This document shows, one piece after another, positions 43,627-53,701 of a stretch of 64,000 nt of DNA. The DNA is from Rhizobium sp. P38BS-XIX (GTDB taxonomy: Bacteria > Pseudomonadota > Alphaproteobacteria > Rhizobiales > Rhizobiaceae). The stretch covers positions 310,001 to 374,000 of the forward strand of contig NZ_JABAIJ010000006.1 of the NCBI RefSeq assembly GCF_012641435.1, in the 5' to 3' direction. A program made the translations under genes and the position numbers. The notes under the pieces are model-generated. The model saw only the letters and a program-made list of their open reading frames with translations. It did no database searches and was not told the origin of the DNA. How positions within the stretch are numbered: the first letter of the stretch is position 1; the number at the start of each line of letters is the position of its first letter.

Positions 43627-44503
43627 CGCGAAACTCACACATTTCGCCGAGGACATGAAGCCGCCGCGCGAGCGGCCCTGGTTCCTCTCCGTCCTTATTC
43701 ATGTCGCTCTGATCGCTGCCTCAATCGTGATGCTCTATCCGCTGCTGTGGATGCTCTCGGGCTCGATCAAGGACCAGAACGAGATCTTCGGCACGGCATC
43801 GCTGATCCCGTCGCAATTCGATTTCAGCGCCTATGCCCGCGGCTGGTTCGGCGGCCAGGTCACCTTCGGCACCTTCGTCTGGAATTCGGCGGTCATCGCC
43901 GTGCTTTCGGTCATCGGCAATGTCATGTCCTGCTCGCTGGCCGCCTACGCCTTCGCGCGGCTCAATTTCTGGGGCAAGAATTTCTGGTTCGCGCTGATGC
44001 TCGGCACGCTGATGCTGCCCTATCACGTCACGCTCATCCCGCAATATATCCTCTTCCTGAAGCTCGGCTGGGTGAAGACGATGCTGCCGCTCGTCGTGCC
44101 GAAATTCCTCGCGGTCGACGCCTTCTTCATCTTCCTGATGGTGCAGTTCTTCCGCGGCATTCCACGCGAACTGGATGAGGCCGCCATGATGGATGGCTGC
44201 AGCCCGTGGCGCATCTATTGGCGCATCATGCTGCCTTTGTCGCTGCCGGTCATGGCGACGGCCGCCATCTTCTCCTTCATCTGGACATGGGACGATTTCT
44301 TCGGCCCGCTGATCTACCTTTCCGACATCAACACCTACACGGTGCAGCTCGGTTTGCGGTCCTTCGTGGACTCCACCGGAAGTTCTGACTGGAGCAGCCT
44401 GTTCGCCATGTCCAGCCTGTCGCTGATCCCGGTCTTCCTGATCTTCCTCTTCTTCCAGAGGCTGCTGATCGACGGTATCGCGACCGCTGGCCTCAAGCGC
44501 TGA
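43619..44503 (+). CDS. Sugar ABC transporter permease (MalG type), module C
   Basis: A 294-residue permease with six helices and the EAA loop ELDEAAMMDGCSPWRIYWRI. LLWMLSGSIKDQNEIFG near the N terminus is typical of CUT1 MalG-like subunits. The ATG at 43619 overlaps the MalF-type stop by 8 bases; an extension to 43556 lies within that gene. It is followed after 74 bases by a dehydrogenase gene. Confidence 0.92.
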   Translation: MTDAKLTHFAEDMKPPRERPWFLSVLIHVALIAASIVMLYPLLWMLSGSIKDQNEIFGTASLIPSQFDFSAYARGWFGGQVTFGTFVWNSAVIAVLSVIGNVMSCSLAAYAFARLNFWGKNFWFALMLGTLMLPYHVTLIPQYILFLKLGWVKTMLPLVVPKFLAVDAFFIFLMVQFFRGIPRELDEAAMMDGCSPWRIYWRIMLPLSLPVMATAAIFSFIWTWDDFFGPLIYLSDINTYTVQLGLRSFVDSTGSSDWSSLFAMSSLSLIPVFLIFLFFQRLLIDGIATAGLKR

Positions 44504-44577
44504 TCACAAACTCTGCGGTCCCGAATACCCAAGGTTCGGGATCGTAGCCAAAGAAACCCATTGAAAGGAAATGTCGC

Positions 44578-45603
44578 ATGAGCGCGCTGCGCTTTGCCGC
44601 CATCGGCCTCAATCACGATCACATTTACGGCCAGGTCAACGTCATGCTGCGGGCCGGCGCCGAACTCGTCGCCTTCCATGCCGTGGAGGACGAGCTCGCC
44701 GCCGTCTTCGCCGACCGCTTCCCGCAGGCGAAACGTATCGCCGACAAAAGAGAGATCCTGGAGGACAGCTCCATCGCGCTGATCGTCAGCGCCGCAATCT
44801 CAAGCGAACGCGCCGGACTTGCCATCGAGGCCATGCGCCACGGCAAGGATGTGATGCTCGACAAGCCCGGCATGGTGACGCTCGATCAGCTCGCGGATGT
44901 CAAGAAAGTGCAGGCCGAGACCAAACGTATCGTTTCCATCCTCTACTCCGAGCATTTCGAGACGGCATCGACCGTCAAGGCCGGTGAGCTGGTGAAATCA
45001 GGCGCCATCGGCAAGGTCATCCACACGACGGGCCTCGGGCCACACCGGCTGCGCAAGCAGACCCGGCCGGACTGGTTCTTCGACCGCAAGCGGTATGGCG
45101 GCATCATCACCGACATCGCCTCGCATCAATGCGAGCAGTTCCTGTTCTTCGCGGACTCCCTTGAGGCTGAAGTGCTGTCGGCGACCGTTTCCAACCGCGC
45201 CAATCCCGAAACACCGGGCCTGCAGGACTACGGAGATTTCCACCTGCGCACGCCTGATGTGACCGGCTATGTCCGCGTCGACTGGTTTACGCCGGACGGT
45301 CTTTCCACCTGGGGCGACGGCCGCCTCTTCATCGTCGGCACCGAAGGCACGATCGAGCTGCGCAAATATATCGACGTTGCCGGTCGCCCCGGCACCGATC
45401 ACCTCTTCCTCACCGACCGCAAGGGCATGCAGCATGTCGACTGCACCGGCTTCGACCTTCCTTACGGTCGCCAGCTTGCCGCCGACATAAGAGACCGCAC
45501 CGAAACGGCGATGGGCCAGGAACATTGCTTCAAGGCGATGGAGCTGGCGCTGAAGGCGCAGGCGCTTGCCGAGGCAACATCCCTCAAGAACATTCAGAGG
45601 TAA
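44578..45603 (+). CDS. Gfo/Idh/MocA-family oxidoreductase with variant motifs, module C
   Basis: A 341-residue member of the family. The Rossmann loop reads AAIGLNHDHIYG, where the usual GxGxxG glycines are partly replaced, and the catalytic-lysine motif is LDKPGM rather than EKP. Its C-terminal domain has GGIITDIASHQCEQFLFFADS. Such variants occur in a subgroup of the family; nucleotide binding is likely but less certain than in the next gene. AAGGAAA 6 bases upstream supports the ATG. It is 6 bases from the next dehydrogenase gene. Confidence 0.85.
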   Translation: MSALRFAAIGLNHDHIYGQVNVMLRAGAELVAFHAVEDELAAVFADRFPQAKRIADKREILEDSSIALIVSAAISSERAGLAIEAMRHGKDVMLDKPGMVTLDQLADVKKVQAETKRIVSILYSEHFETASTVKAGELVKSGAIGKVIHTTGLGPHRLRKQTRPDWFFDRKRYGGIITDIASHQCEQFLFFADSLEAEVLSATVSNRANPETPGLQDYGDFHLRTPDVTGYVRVDWFTPDGLSTWGDGRLFIVGTEGTIELRKYIDVAGRPGTDHLFLTDRKGMQHVDCTGFDLPYGRQLAADIRDRTETAMGQEHCFKAMELALKAQALAEATSLKNIQR

Positions 45604-45609
45604 CCCGAT

Positions 45610-46680
45610 ATGTCCGACATCAAGAAAGTCGCGATCATCGGCCTCGGCATCGGCCGCTCCCACATTACCGAAGGCTATCTCCCGCACTCCGATCGCTACG
45701 AAGTCGCCGTCCTCTGCGATCTGAACGAGGAACGCCTCAATGCGGTCGGTGACGAATTCGGCATCGCCAAGCGCGTCAAGGATTTCTCCGAAGTCCTCGC
45801 CATGCCCGATATCGACATCATCGACATCTGCACGCCCCCCGGCTCGCATTTTCAGCTGATTATGCAGGCATTATCAGCCGGCAAGCATGTGGTCTGCGAA
45901 AAGCCGCTCGTCGGATCGCTCGCCGATGTCGATGCCGTCATCGCCGCAGAAAAGACGGCCAAGGGCCGGCTGATGCCGATCTTCCAGTATCGCTACGGCG
46001 ACGGCATCCAGAAGGCCAAGCGCATCATCGCTTCGGGCCTTGCCGGCAAGCCCTATGTCGCGACGTCGGAAACGCATTGGGTGCGCGGCGCCGATTATTA
46101 TGCAGTCCCTTGGCGCGGCAAATGGGAGACCGAACTCGGCGGCGTGCTGATGACCCATTCGATCCACCTGCACGACATGCTGACCTATCTGATGGGACCG
46201 ATCGCAGGCCTCTTCGGCCGCGTCGCTACCCGCGTCAACGATATCGAAGTCGAGGATTGCGCCAGCGCCAGCCTGCTGATGGAAAACGGCGCGCTCGCCA
46301 CCATCAGCGCCACGCTCGGCTCGCAGGAACAGATCAGCCGCCTGCGCCTCGCCTTCGAAAACGTGCTGATCGAAAGCAACCACGAGCCCTACAGCCCCGG
46401 TCAGGACCCCTGGAAGATCGTCCCCGCCAATGACGAGATCGGCGCAAAGATCGATGCGCTGCTCGCCAACTGGTCGCCGATCCCGAACCGCTTCAACACA
46501 CAGATGAAGCTGTTCCACGAAGCACTGGTCTCCGGTGGTCCGTTGCCGGTAACATCGGCCGATGCCCGCCAGGCGCTGGAGCTGGTCACCGCGTTCTACG
46601 AATCGTCGGAAACACGCACCGAAGTCCGCTTCCCCGTCGGGCCGGAAGCCAAAAAATACAAGAGCTGGAGGCCGGCATGA
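45610..46680 (+). CDS. Gfo/Idh/MocA-family oxidoreductase, module C
   Basis: A 356-residue NAD(P)-dependent dehydrogenase with Rossmann motif VAIIGLGIGRSHI and catalytic-lysine motif CEKPLV. GGVLMTHSIHLHDMLTYLMG in the C-terminal domain provides the His expected near the active site. It lies between the variant dehydrogenase and the ATPase in one operon. The presence of two consecutive and one divergent member of this family suggests successive redox steps on one sugar. Confidence 0.9.
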   Translation: MSDIKKVAIIGLGIGRSHITEGYLPHSDRYEVAVLCDLNEERLNAVGDEFGIAKRVKDFSEVLAMPDIDIIDICTPPGSHFQLIMQALSAGKHVVCEKPLVGSLADVDAVIAAEKTAKGRLMPIFQYRYGDGIQKAKRIIASGLAGKPYVATSETHWVRGADYYAVPWRGKWETELGGVLMTHSIHLHDMLTYLMGPIAGLFGRVATRVNDIEVEDCASASLLMENGALATISATLGSQEQISRLRLAFENVLIESNHEPYSPGQDPWKIVPANDEIGAKIDALLANWSPIPNRFNTQMKLFHEALVSGGPLPVTSADARQALELVTAFYESSETRTEVRFPVGPEAKKYKSWRPA

Positions 46681-46724
46681 ACGTTGCCGCGCGAGCCATC
46701 AGAACCAACAAGGAGGAAGCGCCC

Positions 46725-47804
<1,080 letters not shown>

Positions 47805-47825
47805 CAACAGTGGCCTGCGGATCGA

Positions 47826-50297
47826 TCAGACCTCGACGATCCGCCGGCTGCCGATGGCTTGAATCTGGCCGGATGGAATGGCATCGGCGGGTATCCCGTC
47901 TCGCCGATGCAGCCGGATGCGGCGGTTGTTGCCGGGCGCAAGATGGAACCAGTCGTCCTCGGCCCGATAAGCTTCCAGATCGACCTGCACCGATTGCGCC
48001 AGCCGGTCGGCACTGAGATCAAGGAACCAGTCCTCGCCCTCCTGCACCGCCGACGCGGTGATCTCGGCATCGTGAAACGCCTTGGTGCGCCCAAGCGGAA
48101 AGTAGAAGGCCTGAGCGATCAGGGCACCGGTTGCCGACGCCGTCAGCCGCGCGACCGTGACATCATGCGACGGCGGCCCGAAACGGAAGGCATAGGTCGT
48201 ATCGAAGAAGGCGCCGAACAATTCAGTGCAGGCTATCTTTTGCTTGCTGCGCGCTTCGAGCACTAGATCGCGGCCACCACCCACGACGATCTGGCGACCG
48301 TCGCGCAGGCAGGAAACCTCGACGGTTAGCTCGAGCGCTGATTCACTTTCGTTGATGACATGCACGTCGAGGCCGTTGGTGCCCTCGTCGGTCAACAGCA
48401 CCTGCACCGGCCGAAAAGCGCGGCGCAGCCCATACCAGACCGGCTTTGGCTCTCCGGTTGAATCGATCACGCCCCAGCCGGCACCGGGAAGCAGGTCCTG
48501 CAGCGTCCAGACCAGCGCGCCGTTGCAGCCGGAGCCGTGCCGACGCCATTCGGCATAGATCTCCTCAACCACTTCGCCGGTTACGGCCCGAGAAAGGTTG
48601 AGATAGAGGTCCGGATCTTCTCGCCGCAGCCGGTTTGGTTCGAAGCCGTAAAGCTCCTGAAGATAATGATCGCGCACATCCTCGAAATCCCAGGAGGCAC
48701 CGCGGTCACGAGGCACACGCTCTTTCCATAGCGGGCTATGAACTGCCGGAACCGGGAGATGCTGACCCAGCGTGCGCGCTTGTGGCACATGCGCGAAAGC
48801 CAGACTCTCGGCGGAGAATCGGACATCGGCGCGGCGCGCATCGGCGAGCCGCCGCATGTACGCACCGACACCGTAATAATGCGTCACGCCGACGTTCGAA
48901 GAAAACGGCATAGGCCCGCCCGAGGGCGAATTGACGATATAGGGCACATCCGGCCGGAGCGACTGCACCAGCGGCGGGATGATCTCCTCGACAACGGGGC
49001 TTTTCCAGAACTGCTCCGGCAGCCCCATCATCGCCGCCTGCTGGTGGATTTCGCTGCCGCCGCAAAGGACCGCCAGCGAAGGCGAGAGGCGCGTGCGGCT
49101 CAGAAGTTGCGAAACCTCCGTTTCGACATGGGCATTGAAGGCCGCGTCGTTCTTCGGATAGTCGAAATTGGCGAACATGAAGTCCTGCCAGACCATCAGG
49201 CCGAGTTCGTCGCACAGGCGGAAAAACTCCGGCGTCTCATAGGCCATGGTGCCGCCGATGCGGATCATGTTCATGCCGGCCTCAGCAGCCAGCCGCAGCC
49301 AGCTTTCGTAATCCTCGCGGGTGCCGGGCAAGCGCACGATATCGGCCGTGGTCCAAACAGCGCCGCGGCAGAAAATCCGCTCGCCATTGACGATCACGGC
49401 GAAATCTTCACCGTCGGCGCCACGATCGACCGACAATCTGCGAAAGCCGGTCTGCCCGAGCACATGTTCGATACCATCGACAAGAAGCGCGATGTCATGA
49501 AGCTGCGGCGTGCCGTGTGTATGCGGCCACCAGGGCGCTACATCCGGAATTTTGAGGATCGCGGTATAGCGGCCGGGACCATCCTTCTCGAAGGCTTGTT
49601 CCGCGTCTCCGCACCTCAGTACGAGTTCGCCGATCTCCCCTTCGATCGAAAGCGAGGCGTAGAGCCGACCTTCCCCGTTCTCAAGCAAATCCGGCCGCAA
49701 GGAGAGATCGCGGATCACTGGCGCGCTTGGCCGCAGCAGCGAAATCGGCCGCCATGGACCAATAGCCTGAACCTCCGGACACCAGCCGGGCATGTGGCCG
49801 AGCAGCGTCGTGCGCACCGTCCGCAGTCCCTGTGGCGTGATCATCTGCGGCCGCCATCGCGCGCGTGGGCCTGGCTCGGAAAGCTTCGGCTCCAGGGCTC
49901 GGAAGCAAAGCGCCAACTCGTCGCCGCCAAGCAGGGTGACGGCTACGTCGTGCGCTTCGAACATGCTTTCGGACAGGAGGATTTGCTGGCCGTTGAGGAA
50001 GACTTCGCAAAGCGTCGCCAGTCCTTCGAGCCGCAAGATCGCCTCGCCAGCTTCCGCATCCACCAGACGGCAAATGTACCAGGCGTCATGGTCGTGAAGC
50101 GGTTGCGGCTTCGCCCGGTCGAAACGGCCAGCTTTTTCCAAGGCTTCCGCGACCGTGCCCGGCACGGGTGCCGGGATGAAGCCTGAGTTCAACGGCACAT
50201 CAGACGGCAGGAGGCAGGTGCCCGCCTCCGTCAACACCAGATTCCAACCTTCGCTCAGCCCCATTCCACCGCCGAGATCCGCCAAGCGCCCGCCCAT
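47826..50297 (-). CDS. Glycoside hydrolase family 2, beta-mannosidase-like
   Basis: An 823-residue GH2 enzyme without a signal peptide, so it should act on imported glycosides in the cytoplasm. The N-terminal jelly-roll (WYICRLVDAEAGEAILRLEG, CEVFLNGQQI) and the TIM barrel (NMIRIGGTMAYETPEFFRLCDELGLMVWQDFMFA) are typical. The acid/base is probably Glu416 in CGGSEIHQQ, and the nucleophile Glu497 in RFSAESLAF. The Asn that normally precedes the acid/base is Ser here. The start is uncertain: 50297, or 50264 with GGTGGA next to it. It converges with the module C transport operon. Confidence 0.85.
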   Translation of the reverse strand: MGGRLADLGGGMGLSEGWNLVLTEAGTCLLPSDVPLNSGFIPAPVPGTVAEALEKAGRFDRAKPQPLHDHDAWYICRLVDAEAGEAILRLEGLATLCEVFLNGQQILLSESMFEAHDVAVTLLGGDELALCFRALEPKLSEPGPRARWRPQMITPQGLRTVRTTLLGHMPGWCPEVQAIGPWRPISLLRPSAPVIRDLSLRPDLLENGEGRLYASLSIEGEIGELVLRCGDAEQAFEKDGPGRYTAILKIPDVAPWWPHTHGTPQLHDIALLVDGIEHVLGQTGFRRLSVDRGADGEDFAVIVNGERIFCRGAVWTTADIVRLPGTREDYESWLRLAAEAGMNMIRIGGTMAYETPEFFRLCDELGLMVWQDFMFANFDYPKNDAAFNAHVETEVSQLLSRTRLSPSLAVLCGGSEIHQQAAMMGLPEQFWKSPVVEEIIPPLVQSLRPDVPYIVNSPSGGPMPFSSNVGVTHYYGVGAYMRRLADARRADVRFSAESLAFAHVPQARTLGQHLPVPAVHSPLWKERVPRDRGASWDFEDVRDHYLQELYGFEPNRLRREDPDLYLNLSRAVTGEVVEEIYAEWRRHGSGCNGALVWTLQDLLPGAGWGVIDSTGEPKPVWYGLRRAFRPVQVLLTDEGTNGLDVHVINESESALELTVEVSCLRDGRQIVVGGGRDLVLEARSKQKIACTELFGAFFDTTYAFRFGPPSHDVTVARLTASATGALIAQAFYFPLGRTKAFHDAEITASAVQEGEDWFLDLSADRLAQSVQVDLEAYRAEDDWFHLAPGNNRRIRLHRRDGIPADAIPSGQIQAIGSRRIVEV

Positions 50298-50374
50298 GAC
50301 ATCTTTCGAGGGATTACCCCCGCCCCAATATTCTCAGAAACAACCCGGCTTTATTGCGATCGAACGAAAGCCGA

Positions 50375-51334
50375 TCAAAGCTTCCGTTCGAGCTCGCTCA
50401 TCATGGAATCCCATGCATCTGCGGCAGGATCAAGGGCTGTGCGCAGCGGCTCGAATTTCTTGCGCGTGACGGCGCGAGCCAGCTGGAACTGCACGGACTT
50501 CGACACCTCGGAAATTTTCCGCGCTTGTCCCGCCGCATCGGACAAATCGGCCGAGAGCCAGTCGAAATGGCTGCCCGCAAGCTCGAAATTGGCGCCGAGC
50601 TGACGCAGCGTGTTGAAGGCGTATTTATGGAAGAAGTCGAAAGGCCGTTCGGCAACCGCTTCCACCTGCGTTGGAAAAATTTCCGAAAAAGCGCGGATCG
50701 GATTGGCGTTCGGGCGACGACGGAAATGGAAAGGTAAAAGCCGTCTGGCCGCCTCTCGGATTGCCGCGTCGTCCGGCGCTTTCTCGGGAAACTTGGCGAA
50801 TTCCGTATAAGGCAGAAACGGCAGATCGTCATCCGTCAGATGCAACTGGAACAGCCCGTCGAAATCCTCACCGGAGAGATGGAAGAAACCACCATTGTGG
50901 AAGTAGTCGAGCGTGCGCCCTTCCATGTCGAGCCGGTTGATCGCCACGGTCGTCTTGCCGTGTTCGCGGCGATAGCCGACGCCCTGCGTATCGGGCATGA
51001 AATAGGAATCCATCTCCACCAGGCAGAGCCGGCCGCGACCGATCTGCTCGGCGACATGGTTCTGAACCTTGTCGTAGATCGCAAGCTCGGTGCAGCGCAC
51101 GCCATAGAGCGCTTCCAGATCCTCGAGCGGCGCCTTGAAGAAAGTGAACTGGTCACCCTCGAAATCCTGGCCGACCGTGAAGCCCAGCATAGCTTCCGGC
51201 GGCAGCTTCAACGTCGAAAGCACTTCGATCCAGAGATCGATGTAGCAATTCGTCTCGGGCCACATGCGTTCACTGTCGTGCAACGCATGGGACTTGTAGG
51301 CGGCGGGATCCAGTCCCTGAAACACGGCGGCCAT
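50375..51334 (-). CDS. DUF1839 family protein of the aminoacyl-carrier operon
   Basis: A 319-residue soluble protein of the DUF1839 family, with segments MAAVFQGLDPAAYKSHALHD, WPETNCYIDLWIEVLSTL, GDQFTFFKAP, LVEMDSYFMPDT and DYFHNGGFFHLSGEDF. The family resembles a papain-like or butirosin-BtrH-like fold; BtrH-type proteins transfer acyl groups from a carrier protein, so it may unload the aminoacyl group, though that is inference. It begins 8 bases after the ligase stop and ends the four-gene operon. The start at 51334 avoids overlap with the ligase; an in-frame ATG at 51379 lies inside it. Confidence 0.8.
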   Translation of the reverse strand: MAAVFQGLDPAAYKSHALHDSERMWPETNCYIDLWIEVLSTLKLPPEAMLGFTVGQDFEGDQFTFFKAPLEDLEALYGVRCTELAIYDKVQNHVAEQIGRGRLCLVEMDSYFMPDTQGVGYRREHGKTTVAINRLDMEGRTLDYFHNGGFFHLSGEDFDGLFQLHLTDDDLPFLPYTEFAKFPEKAPDDAAIREAARRLLPFHFRRRPNANPIRAFSEIFPTQVEAVAERPFDFFHKYAFNTLRQLGANFELAGSHFDWLSADLSDAAGQARKISEVSKSVQFQLARAVTRKKFEPLRTALDPAADAWDSMMSELERKL

Positions 51335-51342
51335 GGAAGCGA

Positions 51343-52251
51343 TCAGCCCCACAGCGCCTTGCGCACGCTCTCGGGCCATGCCTTGACGTCGAGACCGTGG
51401 GTGTGGAACAGCGCCAGTGCAATGCGCTCAAGGCCGAAGCCGACGCAGGCCGTGTGCACGACTTTGCCGTCTGCGAAATTCAGGCCCCACTTCGTGCCGA
51501 AGGCATCCTGGTGATAGTTGAAGCTCATGCAGGCGGTCGGATTGGTCGTCGAGGTGATCGGGATCAGCAGCTCGAACTTGAGATTCTGGTCGCGCTGGTT
51601 GTTGGCGAGCATCTTGCCGGCGCGGCCGAAGAACGGGTCGTTGGCGACATCGATCGTCACGTCGAGACCGACCGCCTTCATCATTTCGATACCGCGATCC
51701 ATCCAGCTCTGACGGAAATCGGTCACATGCTTTTCGCTGCCCATGCAGACATATTCGCGCATGCGGAAGAGCTGCTGGCGGGCCGGATCCTTGGAGGGCT
51801 CATGACGGAAGCAATAGGACTGCAGATCGAAGAGGGCACCGTCGTCAGGCAATGCCCCGCGCTTGGCGACGGTCGGATAGAGCGGATAGCAGGCAGCGGG
51901 CGTCAACACGATATCGGTCGCCTGCTGGTCTTTCGTCCAGTCGTCGCCGACTTCCATGCACTTCAGCAGGCTCATATGGTCGAGCTCGCTGCCGCAGAAG
52001 CTGTGCACCGTGCCGGCCAGCTGCGGGAAGCTCTTCATGTAGCCGCTCGTTTCGAAGAAGGCGCGGTTCATGCCGGGCGGAAAGCGGATGGCTTCCGCAC
52101 CGTCTGCGCCGCCGAACTTGTCGATCAGCCGCTCGAAAGCGGAAATGACGTCTTCGAACTGGCCGCTGCGACCGTAGAGACCGTCAACGCCGGTGTCGAT
52201 CAGAAGACCGGAATCAAAAAGACGGTCGAGAAACGAGGCTTGCATATCCAT
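51343..52251 (-). CDS. Amino acid:[carrier protein] ligase (truncated seryl-tRNA synthetase homologue)
   Basis: A 302-residue class II aminoacyl-tRNA-synthetase-like enzyme lacking a tRNA-binding arm. The zinc ligands are Cys121 (AACYPLYP), Glu166 (FRMREYVCMG) and Cys269 (HTACVGFGLERIAL); their spacing of 45 and 103 residues equals that reported for the Bradyrhizobium enzyme (131, 176, 279). The final motif GFGLERIALAL is class II motif 3. Characterised homologues activate glycine or alanine with ATP and load it onto the phosphopantetheine of a small carrier protein encoded beside them. That carrier gene is two genes upstream here. The biological product is unknown. Confidence 0.93.
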   Translation of the reverse strand: MDMQASFLDRLFDSGLLIDTGVDGLYGRSGQFEDVISAFERLIDKFGGADGAEAIRFPPGMNRAFFETSGYMKSFPQLAGTVHSFCGSELDHMSLLKCMEVGDDWTKDQQATDIVLTPAACYPLYPTVAKRGALPDDGALFDLQSYCFRHEPSKDPARQQLFRMREYVCMGSEKHVTDFRQSWMDRGIEMMKAVGLDVTIDVANDPFFGRAGKMLANNQRDQNLKFELLIPITSTTNPTACMSFNYHQDAFGTKWGLNFADGKVVHTACVGFGLERIALALFHTHGLDVKAWPESVRKALWG

Positions 52252-52256
52252 GGCGA

Positions 52257-53450
52257 TTATCCCAACAGGCTGGTGTCTTGTTTGTGGACGAGCAGCATGG
52301 TCGACGTATTGCCGAGGATGCGGTCGTTCGAGATCATCAGTTGCGCGGAATGCGCGTCGCGCAGATGGCGACCGAGGCTATAGGGCGTACCGTTCTTGTA
52401 GCCCATGATGCCGCAGATGAGCATCGCGTGATTAATGATCGGCAGGATCATCTCGGACGAGGCGATCTTGACGTTGTTCATCGCCACAGCAAACGCCATC
52501 GACGACAGGCGGTCCGCATCGAGCTTCGCCTCTTCATAGGCCTTCAGCCCGGCAACCACATTGGATTTCACCATCTGCAGCATGCTGGAGGCTTCGGCCA
52601 GACGCAGGGCGCCGGGCGGCGGCGCACCAGGAGACTTGCGGGCGGCGGCACGCACGAATGACTGCGCACGAGCGACTGCATCGGCGGCAATGCCGTACCA
52701 GACGCCGCTCCAGAGCAGATGCGAGCTTGCCAGCATCGATTGTGCGGCGATCTCGGCAAACGGCTTGGGCAGGATCTGTTTGGCCGGTGCCTCTCCCTTG
52801 AAGAGAAAGCCGTCGGAGCAGGTGCCACGCATGCCGAGCGTATTCCACTCGACCGTACGCTGGATGTCGTACTGATCTTTCAGGAAGCAGGTCAGCACCT
52901 GGTCGGAGGATGCTGCCTCGGCGTGGCTACGCGAGGTAATCAATATGGCGTCGGCATGGGCGCCGTAGGAAATGACGGTCGCATCTTTTTCCAGGTAGCA
53001 GGTGTCGCCTTCGACCCTGATGGCGCAGATGCTGTTGCGCAGATTGCCGCCGATGCCGCCCTCGGTCGTTGCCGAGGCGAGCAGAAGCTGTTCCCTCGCG
53101 ATGCGGCGCATGAAGTCGCGATGCCATTCGCTATCGGCGCCATGCTCGACCAGGCTCGACAGCTTGATCTGATGCATGGCGAAAACCATGGCGCTGGCCG
53201 CGCATGCCTGACCGAGGATCGAGCACAGTTCGGCGATCGCGGTTGTCGACGCGCCCTCCCCACCCAGATCGGCCGGAATCTGGATCGAGAGCAGCTTCTC
53301 GGCGCGCATGGCTTCGACTGCTTCGCGCGGGAACCGGCCATCGGCATCGACGGCGTCGGCGTGTTGGCTGGCGATGACAGCAACACGGGCAGCACGCGCT
53401 GCCGCTCGGTCGGCTGTCCCGACTTCGGCTAAAGCGACCGCCGCAGTCAT
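52257..53450 (-). CDS. Acyl-CoA dehydrogenase-like flavoprotein of the aminoacyl-carrier operon
   Basis: A 397-residue protein with the acyl-CoA dehydrogenase fold: an alpha-helical N-terminal domain, a beta domain (LASATTEGGIGGNLRNSICA) and a C-terminal helical bundle. Where active enzymes have Tyr-Glu-Gly with the catalytic Glu, this one reads ILGNTSTMLLVHK, so the standard base is absent. Sitting between a carrier protein and its amino acid ligase, it may oxidise an aminoacyl thioester, as related flavoproteins do with prolyl carrier proteins. Its ATG overlaps the carrier stop by one base; the ligase follows after 5 bases. Confidence 0.85.
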   Translation of the reverse strand: MTAAVALAEVGTADRAAARAARVAVIASQHADAVDADGRFPREAVEAMRAEKLLSIQIPADLGGEGASTTAIAELCSILGQACAASAMVFAMHQIKLSSLVEHGADSEWHRDFMRRIAREQLLLASATTEGGIGGNLRNSICAIRVEGDTCYLEKDATVISYGAHADAILITSRSHAEAASSDQVLTCFLKDQYDIQRTVEWNTLGMRGTCSDGFLFKGEAPAKQILPKPFAEIAAQSMLASSHLLWSGVWYGIAADAVARAQSFVRAAARKSPGAPPPGALRLAEASSMLQMVKSNVVAGLKAYEEAKLDADRLSSMAFAVAMNNVKIASSEMILPIINHAMLICGIMGYKNGTPYSLGRHLRDAHSAQLMISNDRILGNTSTMLLVHKQDTSLLG

Positions 53451-53701
53451 CAGGCGACCTTTCTGCTGTCCAGAATCAAACCGACTGTCTTCTCGATCGC
53501 AGCAATACTCGCGAAGGACTTGCGGTTCAGCAGATTGTCGGGAAACTCGATGTCAAAGGCTTCTTCGATGCCAAGCATCAATTGTACGGATGCAAAAGAA
53601 GATAGACCTGTCGCATAGAGATCAGCATCATCTTCAATCTGATCGACAGCAACGGGAAGCGCACCAAACTTGGCCAGCAAATCGCGAATCGTCTTGTTCA
53701 T
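53450..53701 (-). CDS. Aminoacyl carrier protein (phosphopantetheine-binding)
   Basis: An 83-residue acidic four-helix carrier. DADLYATGLSSFASVQLML contains the phosphopantetheine attachment Ser (residue 35) at the start of helix 2, in place of the usual GxDS. FPDNLLNRKSFASIAAIEKTV is the helix 3 region. In Bradyrhizobium and Agrobacterium homologues, this carrier accepts glycine or alanine from the synthetase-like ligase. A phosphopantetheinyl transferase from elsewhere must activate it. AAGGGA lies 8 bases upstream of the ATG. It heads the operon, behind an AT-rich leader. Confidence 0.92.
   Translation of the reverse strand: MNKTIRDLLAKFGALPVAVDQIEDDADLYATGLSSFASVQLMLGIEEAFDIEFPDNLLNRKSFASIAAIEKTVGLILDSRKVA

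Noticed and set aside
48738..50186. 482-codon plus-strand frame over the GH2 gene
   Set aside because: Antisense shadow without family features.
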